Positions 6,545-16,041 of a DNA stretch of 63,766 nucleotides are shown piece after piece. Both the position numbers and the translations under genes were made by a program. Numbering within the stretch: the first letter of the stretch is position 1; each line of letters starts with the position of its first letter. Source of the DNA: Pseudopedobacter sp039918235 (GTDB lineage: Bacteria > Bacteroidota > Bacteroidia > Sphingobacteriales > Sphingobacteriaceae); contig JBDSHZ010000015.1 in the NCBI GenBank assembly GCA_039918235.1, positions 1 through 63,766 of the forward strand. Reading direction: 5' to 3'. The notes under the pieces were generated by a model. That model saw nothing but the letters and a program-made list of their open reading frames with translations. It had not been told where the DNA came from and did not search any database.

Positions 6545-8326
6545 TTATTGTTGTATAATTAATTGAGTGACCGGATTTTTAATTAAACTCATCCCATCTG
6601 CTATAAGTTTTCTCAGTTCTGGTTCATTGGAAGCTTTCATATCCAAATAAATTTTGATGCTTGAACAAAGATCCTTGTCTAACTGATGTTGGTCTAATAT
6701 CTCTAAAATTTCTAAGGTACACAACCAATCTGCTCTGAAATCGGTTTTTAAGGTGTTAAATATTTTTGCGAGCTCCTCAAAGTCAATGTCTTTTTCTCTG
6801 ATTTCTCTTACCTTTTGGTATAGTTGATGAAGTGCTTTTGTTTGGTCATCATGATTGATTTTCAAAGGCTTAGTCTTAGATAGGTGCGGGATTTCTTCGT
6901 AAGCATCTTTATCTGCAGCACCGCAAAAAACTGAAATAATTTTTTCACCCACAGCCATATCGTAAACACCCCAATCAGGTTTAAAAAGGAACTGCCCTTC
7001 TTTTGTTTTTACGGTGCAATGTTCAAAACTGATCAACAGAATTTTATCTCCTTTTTCTAAGATAGATTTCACCACACCTTCTACATTTATCTCACTTTCA
7101 AAATTGATGATCGCTAGTTCTCCAACAATCAAATTATTGGATGCTAATTCTTCCTCATTGAAATCTTCCAAGGCTTTATATTGATCTTTTAATTTCCCAA
7201 CCGGAGAACTAAAACCATCATGATGAATATTTTTGCCATGACCATTTAATTGTTTGTTTTCAAAGCTTAAAGCAGACGGTCCACTGGTTTTGATGAAAAG
7301 CAATTCATCATTTTTATCCATTCCTATATCGGTGAAAATACCAGTTACCTGTAAACCTGAAGAATAAACCGCAGTGCAGGAATTTTTACATTCAATTGCT
7401 TTCAGTACACTTTCAGCACCCCCTTTTCTAAAAGACATCGTATCGGCGAAAGCCTCTAAAACCTCCATTAAATTTTGAAAATTTGGCGTAACAAAAAGTT
7501 GAGGCTGGGTTTGCGTAATGTCATAGGAATAGTTTACAGTATCTAAATTATACCAAAGTTTTTTCACATGCTGTTGCATACAGCTCACGCTTTCGCCAAT
7601 AGAAGAAAGCAGTCCCGCACCATATATTTTAGGGTTTTCTAAAGTTCCAATTAATCCATATTCAACGGTCCACCAATGCAAACGGCTCAATAAAGCCATC
7701 TCGGAAGGGTCGCCTAAATTATCCTGACAAAAAGCAACTTTCTTTTCAGCCTTTTTAATGTCTCCTAAACTTGCGTGAGGGTCTTCTTTTAAAATGGAAA
7801 GCTTCCTTATGGCTTCATAAAGATCATGATCTTTGGATGAAAACATGGCTTTTGCGCCAATAGTGCCGAAATAACTTAGGTAATTATTATAATCTGTATC
7901 TGCAATGATGGGTGCATGACCTGCGGATTCATGTATGATATCTGGGGCAGGCGTGTATTCAATATGGTGAATCTGCCTGATGTCTGCAGCAATTACTAAA
8001 ACACGGTAAGATTGATATTCCATAAAAGCAACCGGAGGAATAAAGCCATCTACCGTTACTGCACCCCAACCAATTTTCCCTAAATGGTCATTCATGGTTT
8101 GTAAATCGGGAACATGTTCAATGCTCAATCCCGCTCTGGATAATCCTTTTATATAAGGATAATAGGCTACGTCTTTTAAGTAACTGTAATTCTGTCTCAT
8201 CACATATCGCCATATTGCATGGTCAACGGGTGTATAGCGTTCATAATGCTGTGCTACAATATATTGCTGAAGATGTTGAGGTAAGTTTTTAACCTGAATA
8301 TTGCCAAAATCTTCTATTTCTCTCAT
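6545..8326 (-). CDS. Aromatic amino acid hydroxylase (phenylalanine 4-hydroxylase type), long form
   Basis: Hydroxylates phenylalanine to tyrosine with O2 and a reduced pterin; cytoplasmic non-heme iron enzyme. The catalytic domain occupies about residues 25-300: PDIIHESAGHAPIIAD supplies iron ligands His132 and His137, and HWWTVEYGLIG supplies Glu222. At 593 residues it is about twice as long as the usual bacterial enzyme; residues about 310-593 form an extra domain (starting near SSGLQVTGIFTDI) that I do not recognise. It leads an operon with the SDR downstream and feeds tyrosine into the pathway containing hmgA and the fah-family gene. Confidence 0.9.
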   Translation of the reverse strand: MREIEDFGNIQVKNLPQHLQQYIVAQHYERYTPVDHAIWRYVMRQNYSYLKDVAYYPYIKGLSRAGLSIEHVPDLQTMNDHLGKIGWGAVTVDGFIPPVAFMEYQSYRVLVIAADIRQIHHIEYTPAPDIIHESAGHAPIIADTDYNNYLSYFGTIGAKAMFSSKDHDLYEAIRKLSILKEDPHASLGDIKKAEKKVAFCQDNLGDPSEMALLSRLHWWTVEYGLIGTLENPKIYGAGLLSSIGESVSCMQQHVKKLWYNLDTVNYSYDITQTQPQLFVTPNFQNLMEVLEAFADTMSFRKGGAESVLKAIECKNSCTAVYSSGLQVTGIFTDIGMDKNDELLFIKTSGPSALSFENKQLNGHGKNIHHDGFSSPVGKLKDQYKALEDFNEEELASNNLIVGELAIINFESEINVEGVVKSILEKGDKILLISFEHCTVKTKEGQFLFKPDWGVYDMAVGEKIISVFCGAADKDAYEEIPHLSKTKPLKINHDDQTKALHQLYQKVREIREKDIDFEELAKIFNTLKTDFRADWLCTLEILEILDQHQLDKDLCSSIKIYLDMKASNEPELRKLIADGMSLIKNPVTQLIIQQ

Positions 8327-8520
8327 CAGAATTATAATTTAATGTTTTCTAAATAGATTGCAAATCTAATGATAAGCAAAATTTATTTCTGTTTTTTTAT
8401 AAATAAGTTTTTAATTGTATCAAAACTGTTGTGTTTAACCTGTATGATAATTTGTTTACGATAAATGGACGGTGTGGTGTTTTAAAGCTGTATGATTAAG
8501 CTTCAGTGAATCACAGTTCT

Positions 8521-8552
8521 TTTGTGGTTTTAATAAATTCCATCTATCTTTG
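8521..8552 (+). promoter_or_regulatory. Strong consensus promoter for the BatA-type gene
   Basis: TTTG at 8521-8524, a 20-base spacer, and TATCTTTG at 8545-8552 match the Bacteroidota primary sigma factor consensus. The ATG begins at 8560, only 7 bases after the -7 box, so the transcript should start at or within a base or two of the start codon. Confidence 0.75.
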
Positions 8553-8559
8553 AAACTTA

Positions 8560-10596
8560 ATGGGGTTTCTCTTTCCTGAGTTTTTATTCGCCTGGCTGCT
8601 GATGGCCATACCGGTCATCATTCACCTCTTTAATTTCAGAAAATTCAAAAAAGTTTATTTTACTAACGTCCAATTTCTGAAAGAAGTGCAATTGCAAACT
8701 TCATCCAGTCAGAAATTGAAAGAAAGACTGATTTTAGCCACCAGAATGTTGGCCATATTTTTCTTGGTGCTGGCATTTGCGCAACCTTATATCAAATCCA
8801 ATAAAAATCAAAATACTTTCCAGAAAAACATCATCAGCATTTACTTAGATAATTCCTATTCTATGGAAGCGGTGAATAAGAATGGAAGTTTGTTGGATGA
8901 AGGGAAACGTAAGATTAAAGAAATTACGGAGGCCTATACCTTAAATGATAAATATCAATTACTCACCAACGACTTTGACGGCAAACAACAGCGATTGCTG
9001 AGCAAAGATGAATTATTGGAAGAATTGAACGATGTTAAAATTTCTCCTTTAGTTAGGGCTTATCAGTCCATCATCCACCGCCAACAAGAAGTTTTACTGA
9101 AAGAAAATCAGGTTAAAAGAATTGCTTATCTTCTTTCTGATTTTCAGACACAGGACAATGAAAAGCTACTGAAAGACTCTTCTGTTCATTTAAAACTGAT
9201 TCCGCTTTTAGCGAATGAACTGCCCAATATATCCGTTGATTCTGTTTATTTTCTGTCGCCAATTCATCAGCCCGATGGAAAAGAAAATCTGGTAGCTGTA
9301 ATTTCCAATCATTCTGTAAAAGACGTTGAAAATATTCCTGTAAAATTGAGTATCAATGGTGTTCAAAAATCTTTAGGAAGTGTAAACTTAAAGGCTGGGC
9401 AACAGCGCAATGATACTTTAGATTTTTCTGGCTTAACAGCGGGTTGGCAAAAAGGAGAGGTGACCATCAAAGATTATCCCATTACTTTTGACGACCGTTT
9501 GAATTTTACTTTTGAGGTTAAAGCTCAGGTTCCCATTTTGAGTGTTTATCAAGGAATTTCTGAAAGTAGTATTGCATATGCTTATGAAACAGACCCTTTC
9601 TTTGATTTTAAGGAAAGTAACGAATCACAAATCAACTATTCCGGTTTAAGTACAAAACAGCTCATTATTTTAGAAAACTTAAAAACAATAGCTCCAGGTT
9701 TGGGGCAGCAATTAAAGAAATATACCGAAAAGGGTGGAAGCTTAAGTGTATTTATTCCGCTAAATGCAGATTTAAAAAGTTATCAGCAATTTATGCAAAG
9801 CATGGGAGCTGATGGTCCTTTAGGACTGAAAAAGGAAACCATAAAGGCAAAAAAACTTAATCTGCAACATCCGCTTTTCAATTCAATTTTTGATCAAATT
9901 CCAAATAATCCTGATCTGCCGGTGACTTCTCAATATTTTACCGCTTCCAATTTTACCAGAACTACTAAGCAGGTTTTAATTTCAGGAGACGGAAATATTC
10001 CTTTGCTAAATACCTATCAGATAGGTAGAGGCAAATTGTATGTTTCTTTTATGCCTTTGGAGGAGGAAGCCTCTAATTTTTCTCGCCACGCTTTATTTCT
10101 TCCGGTGCTTTTTCGGATGGCTTTGTTGGGCGCCAATCAGCAAACTTTATTTTATACGATAGGCGAACAAGTGCAAGCTAGCATTCCTGATATGGAACTG
10201 GCAGAAAGTGAAGTGCTTAAAATTAGAAATGAGGATATTGAGATTATTCCCGAATTAAGGAAAACAGATGCAGGAGCAAGTCTTTATTTGGGAGATCAGA
10301 TAAAAAAAGCGGGATTTTATGAGGTTTACAGTCAAAATAAGCTAATTGCTGTTTTTGCTTTCAATGAAGATAGAAGGGAATCTCCGGTAAAGTTTTATGA
10401 TCAGGAATCACTAGAAAATATATTTGGTATACAGCGCCAGGAAATATTGAAAGGCGAAAAACCAATTAATCAACAAATAGAGGAAGTTAATTTAGGCTCA
10501 TCTTTATGGAAACTTTGCCTAATTTTAGCTATTCTATTTCTCATAACAGAAATACTATTGATCAGGTTTTTTAAAAACCAAAATGTTAAATCCTAA
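8560..10596 (+). CDS. BatA-domain/VWA-like membrane protein
   Basis: A 678-residue inner-membrane protein. The N-terminus (FLFPEFLFAWLLMAIPVIIH, then LFNFRKFKKVYFTNVQFLKE) is the aerotolerance-regulator/BatA N-terminal domain, followed by a second membrane segment around residues 62-78. A VWA-like fold begins at IISIYLDNSYSMEA (DNSYSM being the degenerate metal-site motif) and a final membrane helix lies near residues 650-670. This architecture is widespread in Bacteroidota next to cell-envelope genes; its role is not defined beyond protein-complex scaffolding. The start fits the family N-terminus. It overlaps the next gene by 14 bases. Confidence 0.85.
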   Translation: MGFLFPEFLFAWLLMAIPVIIHLFNFRKFKKVYFTNVQFLKEVQLQTSSSQKLKERLILATRMLAIFFLVLAFAQPYIKSNKNQNTFQKNIISIYLDNSYSMEAVNKNGSLLDEGKRKIKEITEAYTLNDKYQLLTNDFDGKQQRLLSKDELLEELNDVKISPLVRAYQSIIHRQQEVLLKENQVKRIAYLLSDFQTQDNEKLLKDSSVHLKLIPLLANELPNISVDSVYFLSPIHQPDGKENLVAVISNHSVKDVENIPVKLSINGVQKSLGSVNLKAGQQRNDTLDFSGLTAGWQKGEVTIKDYPITFDDRLNFTFEVKAQVPILSVYQGISESSIAYAYETDPFFDFKESNESQINYSGLSTKQLIILENLKTIAPGLGQQLKKYTEKGGSLSVFIPLNADLKSYQQFMQSMGADGPLGLKKETIKAKKLNLQHPLFNSIFDQIPNNPDLPVTSQYFTASNFTRTTKQVLISGDGNIPLLNTYQIGRGKLYVSFMPLEEEASNFSRHALFLPVLFRMALLGANQQTLFYTIGEQVQASIPDMELAESEVLKIRNEDIEIIPELRKTDAGASLYLGDQIKKAGFYEVYSQNKLIAVFAFNEDRRESPVKFYDQESLENIFGIQRQEILKGEKPINQQIEEVNLGSSLWKLCLILAILFLITEILLIRFFKNQNVKS

Positions 10597-11860
10597 AAAA
10601 ATGTCAGTTTCAATTCTTATTCAGTCCTGTAACATCATCAATGGCAATGCTAAACTTGCGCAAGAAGAAATGGATGTGCTGATTATTGATGGAAAAATTT
10701 CTAAAATCGGTAAAAACCTTTCATTTCAGGGAGAGAAAATTGATGGAAAAGGAAAGTATTTAGCTCCGGGATTTTTCGATTTAAACGTCAGTTTTGGGGA
10801 ACCGGGATTAGAAACAAAAGAGGATTTTGAGACAGGAAGTAAAGCAGCAATGGCAGGTGGATTTACCGGTCTGGCGTTAATGCCTCATAACTTGCCAACC
10901 TCAGATTCCAAATCACAGATTGAATTTTTAGTGAATAAAGCAAAAGGAAATCTGATTGATATTTATCCTTATGGAACCATTTCGCAAAAGCGGGAAGGGA
11001 AAGATATTGCAGAGCTTTTTGATATGCAACAATCTGGTGCGGTAGCTTTTACCGATGGTGATAAAGCCATTCAAGATGCTGGATTAATGGAAAGAGCCTT
11101 GCTTTATGCTAAGGGATTTGATGCATTAATTTTTTCTTATCCTGAAGACAGCTCCATCGCTGGAAAAGCAAAAATGAACGAAGGGGCAATGAGCACTTTG
11201 TTGGGCATGAAAGGCATACCCAATTTGGCTGAAGATCTAATGGTGGTAAGGGATCTTTACCTTACCGAATATACAGATGCAAAGGTTCATTTTTCTACCA
11301 TTTCAACTGCACACGCAGTTGAACTGATTAAAGCGGCCAAAGAAAAAGGAATAAATGTAACCTGTGATGTAGCCGCACATCATCTGGTTTTAACAGAAGA
11401 GGCGCTGTCAGATTTTGACACTAATTATAAGGTAAAACCACCCCTTAGGACTGCAAAAGATGTAAAAGCATTAGTGAAAGGCTTAAAATCAGGAGTGATT
11501 GACGCCGTGGTTTCGCAGCACAGGCCACAGGAAATTGAATATAAAGAGGTGGAATTTGAAATTGCTCACTATGGAATGATAGGCTTGCAAACCGTATTGC
11601 CATTCATGTTAAAGGCGGGCGTTTCTGCAAATGAAATTGTTGAAAAATTAGCCTTAGCACCACGTAGGATTTTAGGACTCGAAATTCCAGAAATTAAGGA
11701 AGGAAAAATAGCGAACGTGGTCTTGTTTGATGATTCGGAATGGGAGTATAATGAGGAGACCAATTATTCAAAATCAGGTAATTCTCCATTACTCAATCAA
11801 CGCTTATCTGGAAAAGTTTGGCTAACTTGTAATAATAATCAACTTTTTACATCTAATTAA
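10583..11860 (+). CDS. Dihydroorotase homologue lacking the metal-binding residues
   Basis: A 425-residue protein aligning along its whole length with class I dihydroorotase (PyrC), including APGFFDL, GGFTGLALMPHN, DTNYKVKPPLR and HYGMIGLQTVLP. By comparison with Bacillus PyrC the zinc ligands are replaced: HxH becomes N68/S70, the next His is Y186, the His of the HIST motif is T239, and the Asp of the TDHAPH motif is Q312. The substrate Arg after HxH is G72. It cannot be an ordinary zinc dihydroorotase; non-catalytic PyrC-like subunits are known to support aspartate transcarbamoylase in some bacteria. An alternative start is the ATG at 10601. It overlaps the BatA-type gene. Confidence 0.85.
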   Translation: MLNPKKMSVSILIQSCNIINGNAKLAQEEMDVLIIDGKISKIGKNLSFQGEKIDGKGKYLAPGFFDLNVSFGEPGLETKEDFETGSKAAMAGGFTGLALMPHNLPTSDSKSQIEFLVNKAKGNLIDIYPYGTISQKREGKDIAELFDMQQSGAVAFTDGDKAIQDAGLMERALLYAKGFDALIFSYPEDSSIAGKAKMNEGAMSTLLGMKGIPNLAEDLMVVRDLYLTEYTDAKVHFSTISTAHAVELIKAAKEKGINVTCDVAAHHLVLTEEALSDFDTNYKVKPPLRTAKDVKALVKGLKSGVIDAVVSQHRPQEIEYKEVEFEIAHYGMIGLQTVLPFMLKAGVSANEIVEKLALAPRRILGLEIPEIKEGKIANVVLFDDSEWEYNEETNYSKSGNSPLLNQRLSGKVWLTCNNNQLFTSN

Positions 11861-11881
11861 ACAGTCATCAAAACCAAAAAC

Positions 11882-12547
11882 ATGGATATTAAAGTAAAAA
11901 ATGCTTTAGAGAGTTTATTTAACACATTTTCAGCTCTTGAAAATGTTACCGCTCAGCAAGAACTTGCTCAAATGAGCAATATATTTGAAGGTGACGAAGA
12001 TTTCATGAGCAAATTAACGCTGATGGATCAAGTTTTTGATGAATCCCCTAAATTGGATGCCATTAGAGAAGTTACTTTTGATCTTTTATTGATTAATTTC
12101 TTTGCTGAAGATGCAAAAAAATTAGATGAAGACTATTTGGATTCTCCAGAATGGGAAAAGATTGAAGAGGAAACTTTAGATCGCGGAACAGAACTTTTAA
12201 ATCTCATTTTATACCTTAACGAATGTGAAGACGAAGAGATTGACCCATCTTTAGATGACTATCTGAAAGAATTTTTATTGGTTGAGGAGGATGAATTTCA
12301 AGACGAGCACCGTATTTATGAAGATGTGATTGCTAATCAGCTATTAATGGATACCAGTTTGGAAGAAATTGCAAGAGTTTCTAAATCATTAGATCCCGAA
12401 TCTGAAATTAGAGAGATTTTTTACCCAATGATGGCTTTCTTTTATGATACCAAACCATCTGATGCGTCTATTAAAAAGTTTAAGGATTTAAGCGAAGATC
12501 CAGCTTATGATGCAGCAATTTTACAACTAATTCTAAGTTTTCAATAA
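11882..12547 (+). CDS. Acidic protein of unknown function
   Basis: A 221-residue, strongly acidic, mostly helical-looking protein without signal peptide or membrane segment, so presumably cytoplasmic. Many Glu/Asp-rich stretches (for example NECEDEEIDPSLDDYLKEF) are seen. No domain is recognised. It lies 21 bases after the PyrC-like gene and 23 bases before the DUF4199 gene, so it is part of the same run of genes. Confidence 0.75.
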   Translation: MDIKVKNALESLFNTFSALENVTAQQELAQMSNIFEGDEDFMSKLTLMDQVFDESPKLDAIREVTFDLLLINFFAEDAKKLDEDYLDSPEWEKIEEETLDRGTELLNLILYLNECEDEEIDPSLDDYLKEFLLVEEDEFQDEHRIYEDVIANQLLMDTSLEEIARVSKSLDPESEIREIFYPMMAFFYDTKPSDASIKKFKDLSEDPAYDAAILQLILSFQ

Positions 12548-12570
12548 CCCTAAAATCAAACCCCAAAACA

Positions 12571-13128
12571 ATGAAAAATTTAAACAAAGAAGCAATTAAC
12601 AACGGTATTATTATTTCCGTAATCAGCATCGCTATCGGATTATTAATTTATTATGTCGCTACATCCATGTTGGGCTCAATATGGTTCGGTATTACTACCG
12701 GTGTGATAATTTTGGCAATTTATGTTTTCCTTACCATAGATTTAAGAAAGAAAATAGGTGGATTCTGGACTTTTAAAGAAGCTTTAAAAGGAATTTTCTT
12801 GATGTCATTAGTTGCAAATGTAATATCTAGTCTATTTAATTTCATTTTTTATAAATACATAGAAACTGGTGCATATGATAAAGTTGTAGGTGTAGTTACA
12901 GAAAGTACCACTGCCACTTATGAGAAAATGGGAATGGGACAAAGTGATATTGATAAGGCAACTGAAAAAGTTTTAGAGAACTTAAAATCAACTTACCAAC
13001 CAGAGTTTTTAGATCTTTTAAAAACATTAGGGATTGCCATTCTTATTGGTTTTGTGCTTTCTTTAATTTTTGCGGCCATCTTCAAAAAGAACCCTCCAAT
13101 GTTTGCTCCTATTGAAGAAGCAGAATAG
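12571..13128 (+). CDS. DUF4199-like membrane protein
   Basis: A 185-residue inner-membrane protein with four hydrophobic segments at about residues 11-30, 36-54, 70-92 and 150-172. The pattern of N-terminal NNGIIISVISIAIGLLIYY, then FWTFKEALKGIF, a long soluble loop, and a C-terminal helix followed by KKNPPMF is that of the DUF4199 family common in Bacteroidota. Function unknown. It is followed by a strong terminator. Confidence 0.8.
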   Translation: MKNLNKEAINNGIIISVISIAIGLLIYYVATSMLGSIWFGITTGVIILAIYVFLTIDLRKKIGGFWTFKEALKGIFLMSLVANVISSLFNFIFYKYIETGAYDKVVGVVTESTTATYEKMGMGQSDIDKATEKVLENLKSTYQPEFLDLLKTLGIAILIGFVLSLIFAAIFKKNPPMFAPIEEAE

Positions 13129-13158
13129 GAAAAAAATAAATTATATTTGAGAAATTTT

Positions 13159-13190
13159 AAAACGCTTTTTGTAATTATTAAGCGTTTTTT
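13159..13190 (+). terminator. Rho-independent terminator
   Basis: Stem AAAACGCTT/AAGCGTTTT (9 perfect pairs, 13159-13167 with 13180-13188), a 12-base loop and a T tract running past 13190. It closes the BatA-type to DUF4199 run. Confidence 0.85.
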
Positions 13191-13243
13191 TTATTCTTTT
13201 GAATGCTTTTGGCTTTTTGCCTTCAGCTTTAAGCTTTGTGAAA

Positions 13244-14197
13244 ATGAATATTTCTGTTGTAGTTCCTTTGTATAATGAAGTAGAGTCTTTACCCGAATTA
13301 ACCAATTGGATAAGAAAGGTAATGCTTGAGCATAATTTCTCTTATGAAATTATTTTGGTAGATGATGGGAGTAATGACGGCAGTTGGGATAAAATAGAAG
13401 AATTGCAACAAACGCATTCCGCCATTAAAGGAATGAAATTCAGAAGGAATTACGGCAAATCTGCCGCGTTAAATGTTGGTTTTAATTTAGCGGTAGGCGA
13501 GGTGATTATTACCATGGATGCAGATTTGCAGGATTCTCCTGATGAGATTGCTGTTCTATATAAACGGATTAAAGAAGAGAAACTGGACCTGATTTCCGGA
13601 TGGAAAAAAAAGCGTTACGATCCAATTACCAAAACTATTCCTACCAAATTTTTCAATGCTGCTACCAGAAGCATGTCTGGCATTCATAACCTGCATGACT
13701 TTAATTGCGGATTAAAAGCGTACAGAAAAGAAGTAGTAAAAAATATTGAAGTTTACGGAGAAATGCACCGTTATATCCCAGTTATTGCAAAATGGGCTGG
13801 TTTTCATAAAATTGAGGAGCAGGTAGTAGAACATCGGGCAAGGAAATATGGCACTACTAAATTCGGCTTCAGCAGATTTATTAATGGCTTTTTAGATTTA
13901 CTTTCAATTTTCTTTGTAGGTAAGTTTGGAAAAAGGCCCATGCACTTTTTTGGTTCTCTTGGTGTAGTAAGTTTTTTGTTGGGTACCGTTATGGCTTTAT
14001 GGATCATCGGAGAAAAGCTGTATGACATTGCCTACCATATTAAAATTCAAAGAGAGGTGACAGATCAACCCTTGTTTTACATTTCATTGGTGGCAGTAAT
14101 ATTAGGGTCTCAATTATTTTTAACTGGCTTTGTAGCCGAGTTGGTTGCTAGAAGTTCTTCAAATAGAAATCAATACCAGATAGAAAAGGAGATTTAA
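13244..14197 (+). CDS. Glycosyltransferase family 2, GtrB/dolichyl-phosphate type
   Basis: A 317-residue GT2 enzyme starting MNISVVVPLYNEVESLPEL (ATG at 13244; an upstream TTG at 13199 would add 15 residues read through the terminator tail). It has the nucleotide-binding VDDGSNDGS motif and the metal motif MDADLQDSPDE. Two C-terminal membrane helices (around FFGSLGVVSFLLGTVMALWI and FYISLVAVILGSQLFLTGFV) are typical of GtrB/DPM-like enzymes that charge undecaprenyl phosphate with a sugar. The sugar donor cannot be told from the sequence. Confidence 0.87.
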   Translation: MNISVVVPLYNEVESLPELTNWIRKVMLEHNFSYEIILVDDGSNDGSWDKIEELQQTHSAIKGMKFRRNYGKSAALNVGFNLAVGEVIITMDADLQDSPDEIAVLYKRIKEEKLDLISGWKKKRYDPITKTIPTKFFNAATRSMSGIHNLHDFNCGLKAYRKEVVKNIEVYGEMHRYIPVIAKWAGFHKIEEQVVEHRARKYGTTKFGFSRFINGFLDLLSIFFVGKFGKRPMHFFGSLGVVSFLLGTVMALWIIGEKLYDIAYHIKIQREVTDQPLFYISLVAVILGSQLFLTGFVAELVARSSSNRNQYQIEKEI

Positions 14198-14280
14198 ATG
14201 TCAGTTTTGAGTTGACAGTTTAGAGTTTTCAGTTATTTTCAATTTTCAAATCTTCAAATTAGTTCATCTTCAAATCAAAA

Positions 14281-15255
14281 ATGTTTTTCTCCATCATCAT
14301 CCCATTATTCAACCGTCCGCAAGAAATTAAAGAGCTTTTGGCCACTTTAGTAAAGCAAACTTATACTGCTTTTGAGGTTTTGGTGATAGAAGATGGCTCT
14401 AAAAACGATGCAAAGGAAATTGTTTCTTCTTATCAGGACGATTTAGACATTCATTACCATTTCAAAAAGAATGAAGGACAAGGCTTTGCCCGTAACTATG
14501 GTTTTGAAAGGGCAAAAGGAGATTATTTCATCATCTTCGATTCAGACTGTTTGATCCCTGAAAATTATTTGGAGAACGTCAAGAATTATTTGTACGATCA
14601 TGATTTAGATGCTTTCGGTGGTCCTGATGATGCACATGAATCTTTTACACCTTTACAAAAAGCAATCAGTTACGCAATGACCTCTGTTTTTACCACTGGA
14701 GGCATCAGGGGGAAAGCAAAAAATGCAGGAGGGCAATTTCATCCACGCAGTTTTAATATGGGTTTGTCTAGAAAGGTTTGGGAAAAGGTGGGAGGCTATA
14801 AAATAACTAGGCTAGGAGAAGATATTGAATTTGCCATAAGAATTCATGAAGCAGGTTTTAAAATCGGGTTAATCCCCGATGCTAAAGTTTATCATAAAAG
14901 GAGAACCAGTTTTAAAGCTTTCTGGAAGCAGCTTCATTTCTTTGGAAGAGCAAGAATTAATATCACTACTTTTTTTCCGAGTACATTAAAGGCGGTTCAT
15001 TTTTTTCCTGCTATATTTACATTGGGGCTTATTTTTACACTTTTAGCAAACTTTTTATTGCCTTTAATAGCACCCATATGTAATCTTTTTCTGGGTATTT
15101 ATATATTGTTGATATTTTTCGACTCTTGGTCTATAAATAAGTCTTTAAAAGTTGCATTTTTGAGCATCTTTGCATCATTCATACAATTAACTGCTTATGG
15201 TTTCGGTTTTATGCAGGACTTTTGGAAGAAGTTAATTTTAAAAAATAACAAATAA
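14281..15255 (+). CDS. Glycosyltransferase family 2, membrane-anchored
   Basis: A 324-residue GT2 protein: FSIIIPLFNRPQEIKELLAT start, VIEDGSKND nucleotide-site motif, IIFDSDCLIP metal motif and a later GGYKITRLGEDIEFAIRIHE acceptor-side block. Three hydrophobic segments occupy the last 95 residues, placing the catalytic domain on the cytoplasmic face. Likely to act in cell-surface glycan synthesis; donor and acceptor unknown. The short gap before it holds AT-rich repeats seen elsewhere in the window and no gene. Confidence 0.85.
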   Translation: MFFSIIIPLFNRPQEIKELLATLVKQTYTAFEVLVIEDGSKNDAKEIVSSYQDDLDIHYHFKKNEGQGFARNYGFERAKGDYFIIFDSDCLIPENYLENVKNYLYDHDLDAFGGPDDAHESFTPLQKAISYAMTSVFTTGGIRGKAKNAGGQFHPRSFNMGLSRKVWEKVGGYKITRLGEDIEFAIRIHEAGFKIGLIPDAKVYHKRRTSFKAFWKQLHFFGRARINITTFFPSTLKAVHFFPAIFTLGLIFTLLANFLLPLIAPICNLFLGIYILLIFFDSWSINKSLKVAFLSIFASFIQLTAYGFGFMQDFWKKLILKNNK

Positions 15256-15288
15256 AAAGGCTTGCTTTAAGTCTTTTGCTTTAAATAA

Positions 15289-16035
15289 ATGGACAAATCC
15301 TTTTCAGTAATTGATGTTTTAGAGACTTCTTGGGACATTACCAGAAAAAATTTCCTGGTAATCATAGGTTATTCCATTGTTGCATTTGTGGTATTGGCAT
15401 TGGTGCAATTAGTTTCTATGTACGTCATGGGGATGAAGAATTCTGTTGCAAGTTTTATCATGCTGTTCGTACTATTAATAGCAAATAGTGTGGCCACACT
15501 AGGTTTTTATAAGCTAACCTTTAAATTGATTGATGAAGAAGAGGAAGATTTTTCAGCTGCATCCATTATTCCTTCATGGAAAAACATATTAAGTTTTGTA
15601 AGCCTTTCATTGATGTTAGGTTTCATTGTGGCATTGGGAACTTTGATTTATAAACAGTTGCTAACTATTCAATCCTTTGAGAATTTCATTAATACCGTAA
15701 AAAATGATGATCTAAATTTGGAAATAACAGCAATAGTCGCTTTTATTTTATTAATGATGCTCACCATGCGTTTTATGTTTTTTCCTTGTTTTATTGTAGA
15801 TGACGATTCTTCTTCATTTGAATCCTTAAGACAAAGTAGGGCACTCACTCAGGATAATTTATTGAAAATAATTGCTGTTCTAGCAATGGTAATTGGTTTC
15901 ATCGCTCTAGGTTTTCTTGCTTTCGGGATAGGGATTGTGATCACCTATCCTTTCACCAATGTAATATTGGTAGTTACCTATCGCCGTTTGGTAAATGATT
16001 ATATTACAGATCATCCGGAAGAATTAAATTCTTAA
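15289..16035 (+). CDS. Polytopic membrane protein of unknown function
   Basis: A 248-residue protein with about five or six hydrophobic helices and an N-terminal amphipathic segment (FSVIDVLETSWDITRKNFLV). The SRALTQDN segment after a cytoplasmic loop, followed by two helices and YRRLVNDYI, resembles the DUF975/glycerophosphodiester-phosphodiesterase membrane-domain superfamily, but this is a pattern match only. It sits 6 bases before the GH3-family gene, so co-transcription is very likely. Confidence 0.7.
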   Translation: MDKSFSVIDVLETSWDITRKNFLVIIGYSIVAFVVLALVQLVSMYVMGMKNSVASFIMLFVLLIANSVATLGFYKLTFKLIDEEEEDFSAASIIPSWKNILSFVSLSLMLGFIVALGTLIYKQLLTIQSFENFINTVKNDDLNLEITAIVAFILLMMLTMRFMFFPCFIVDDDSSSFESLRQSRALTQDNLLKIIAVLAMVIGFIALGFLAFGIGIVITYPFTNVILVVTYRRLVNDYITDHPEELNS

Positions 16036-16041
16036 TTTTAA

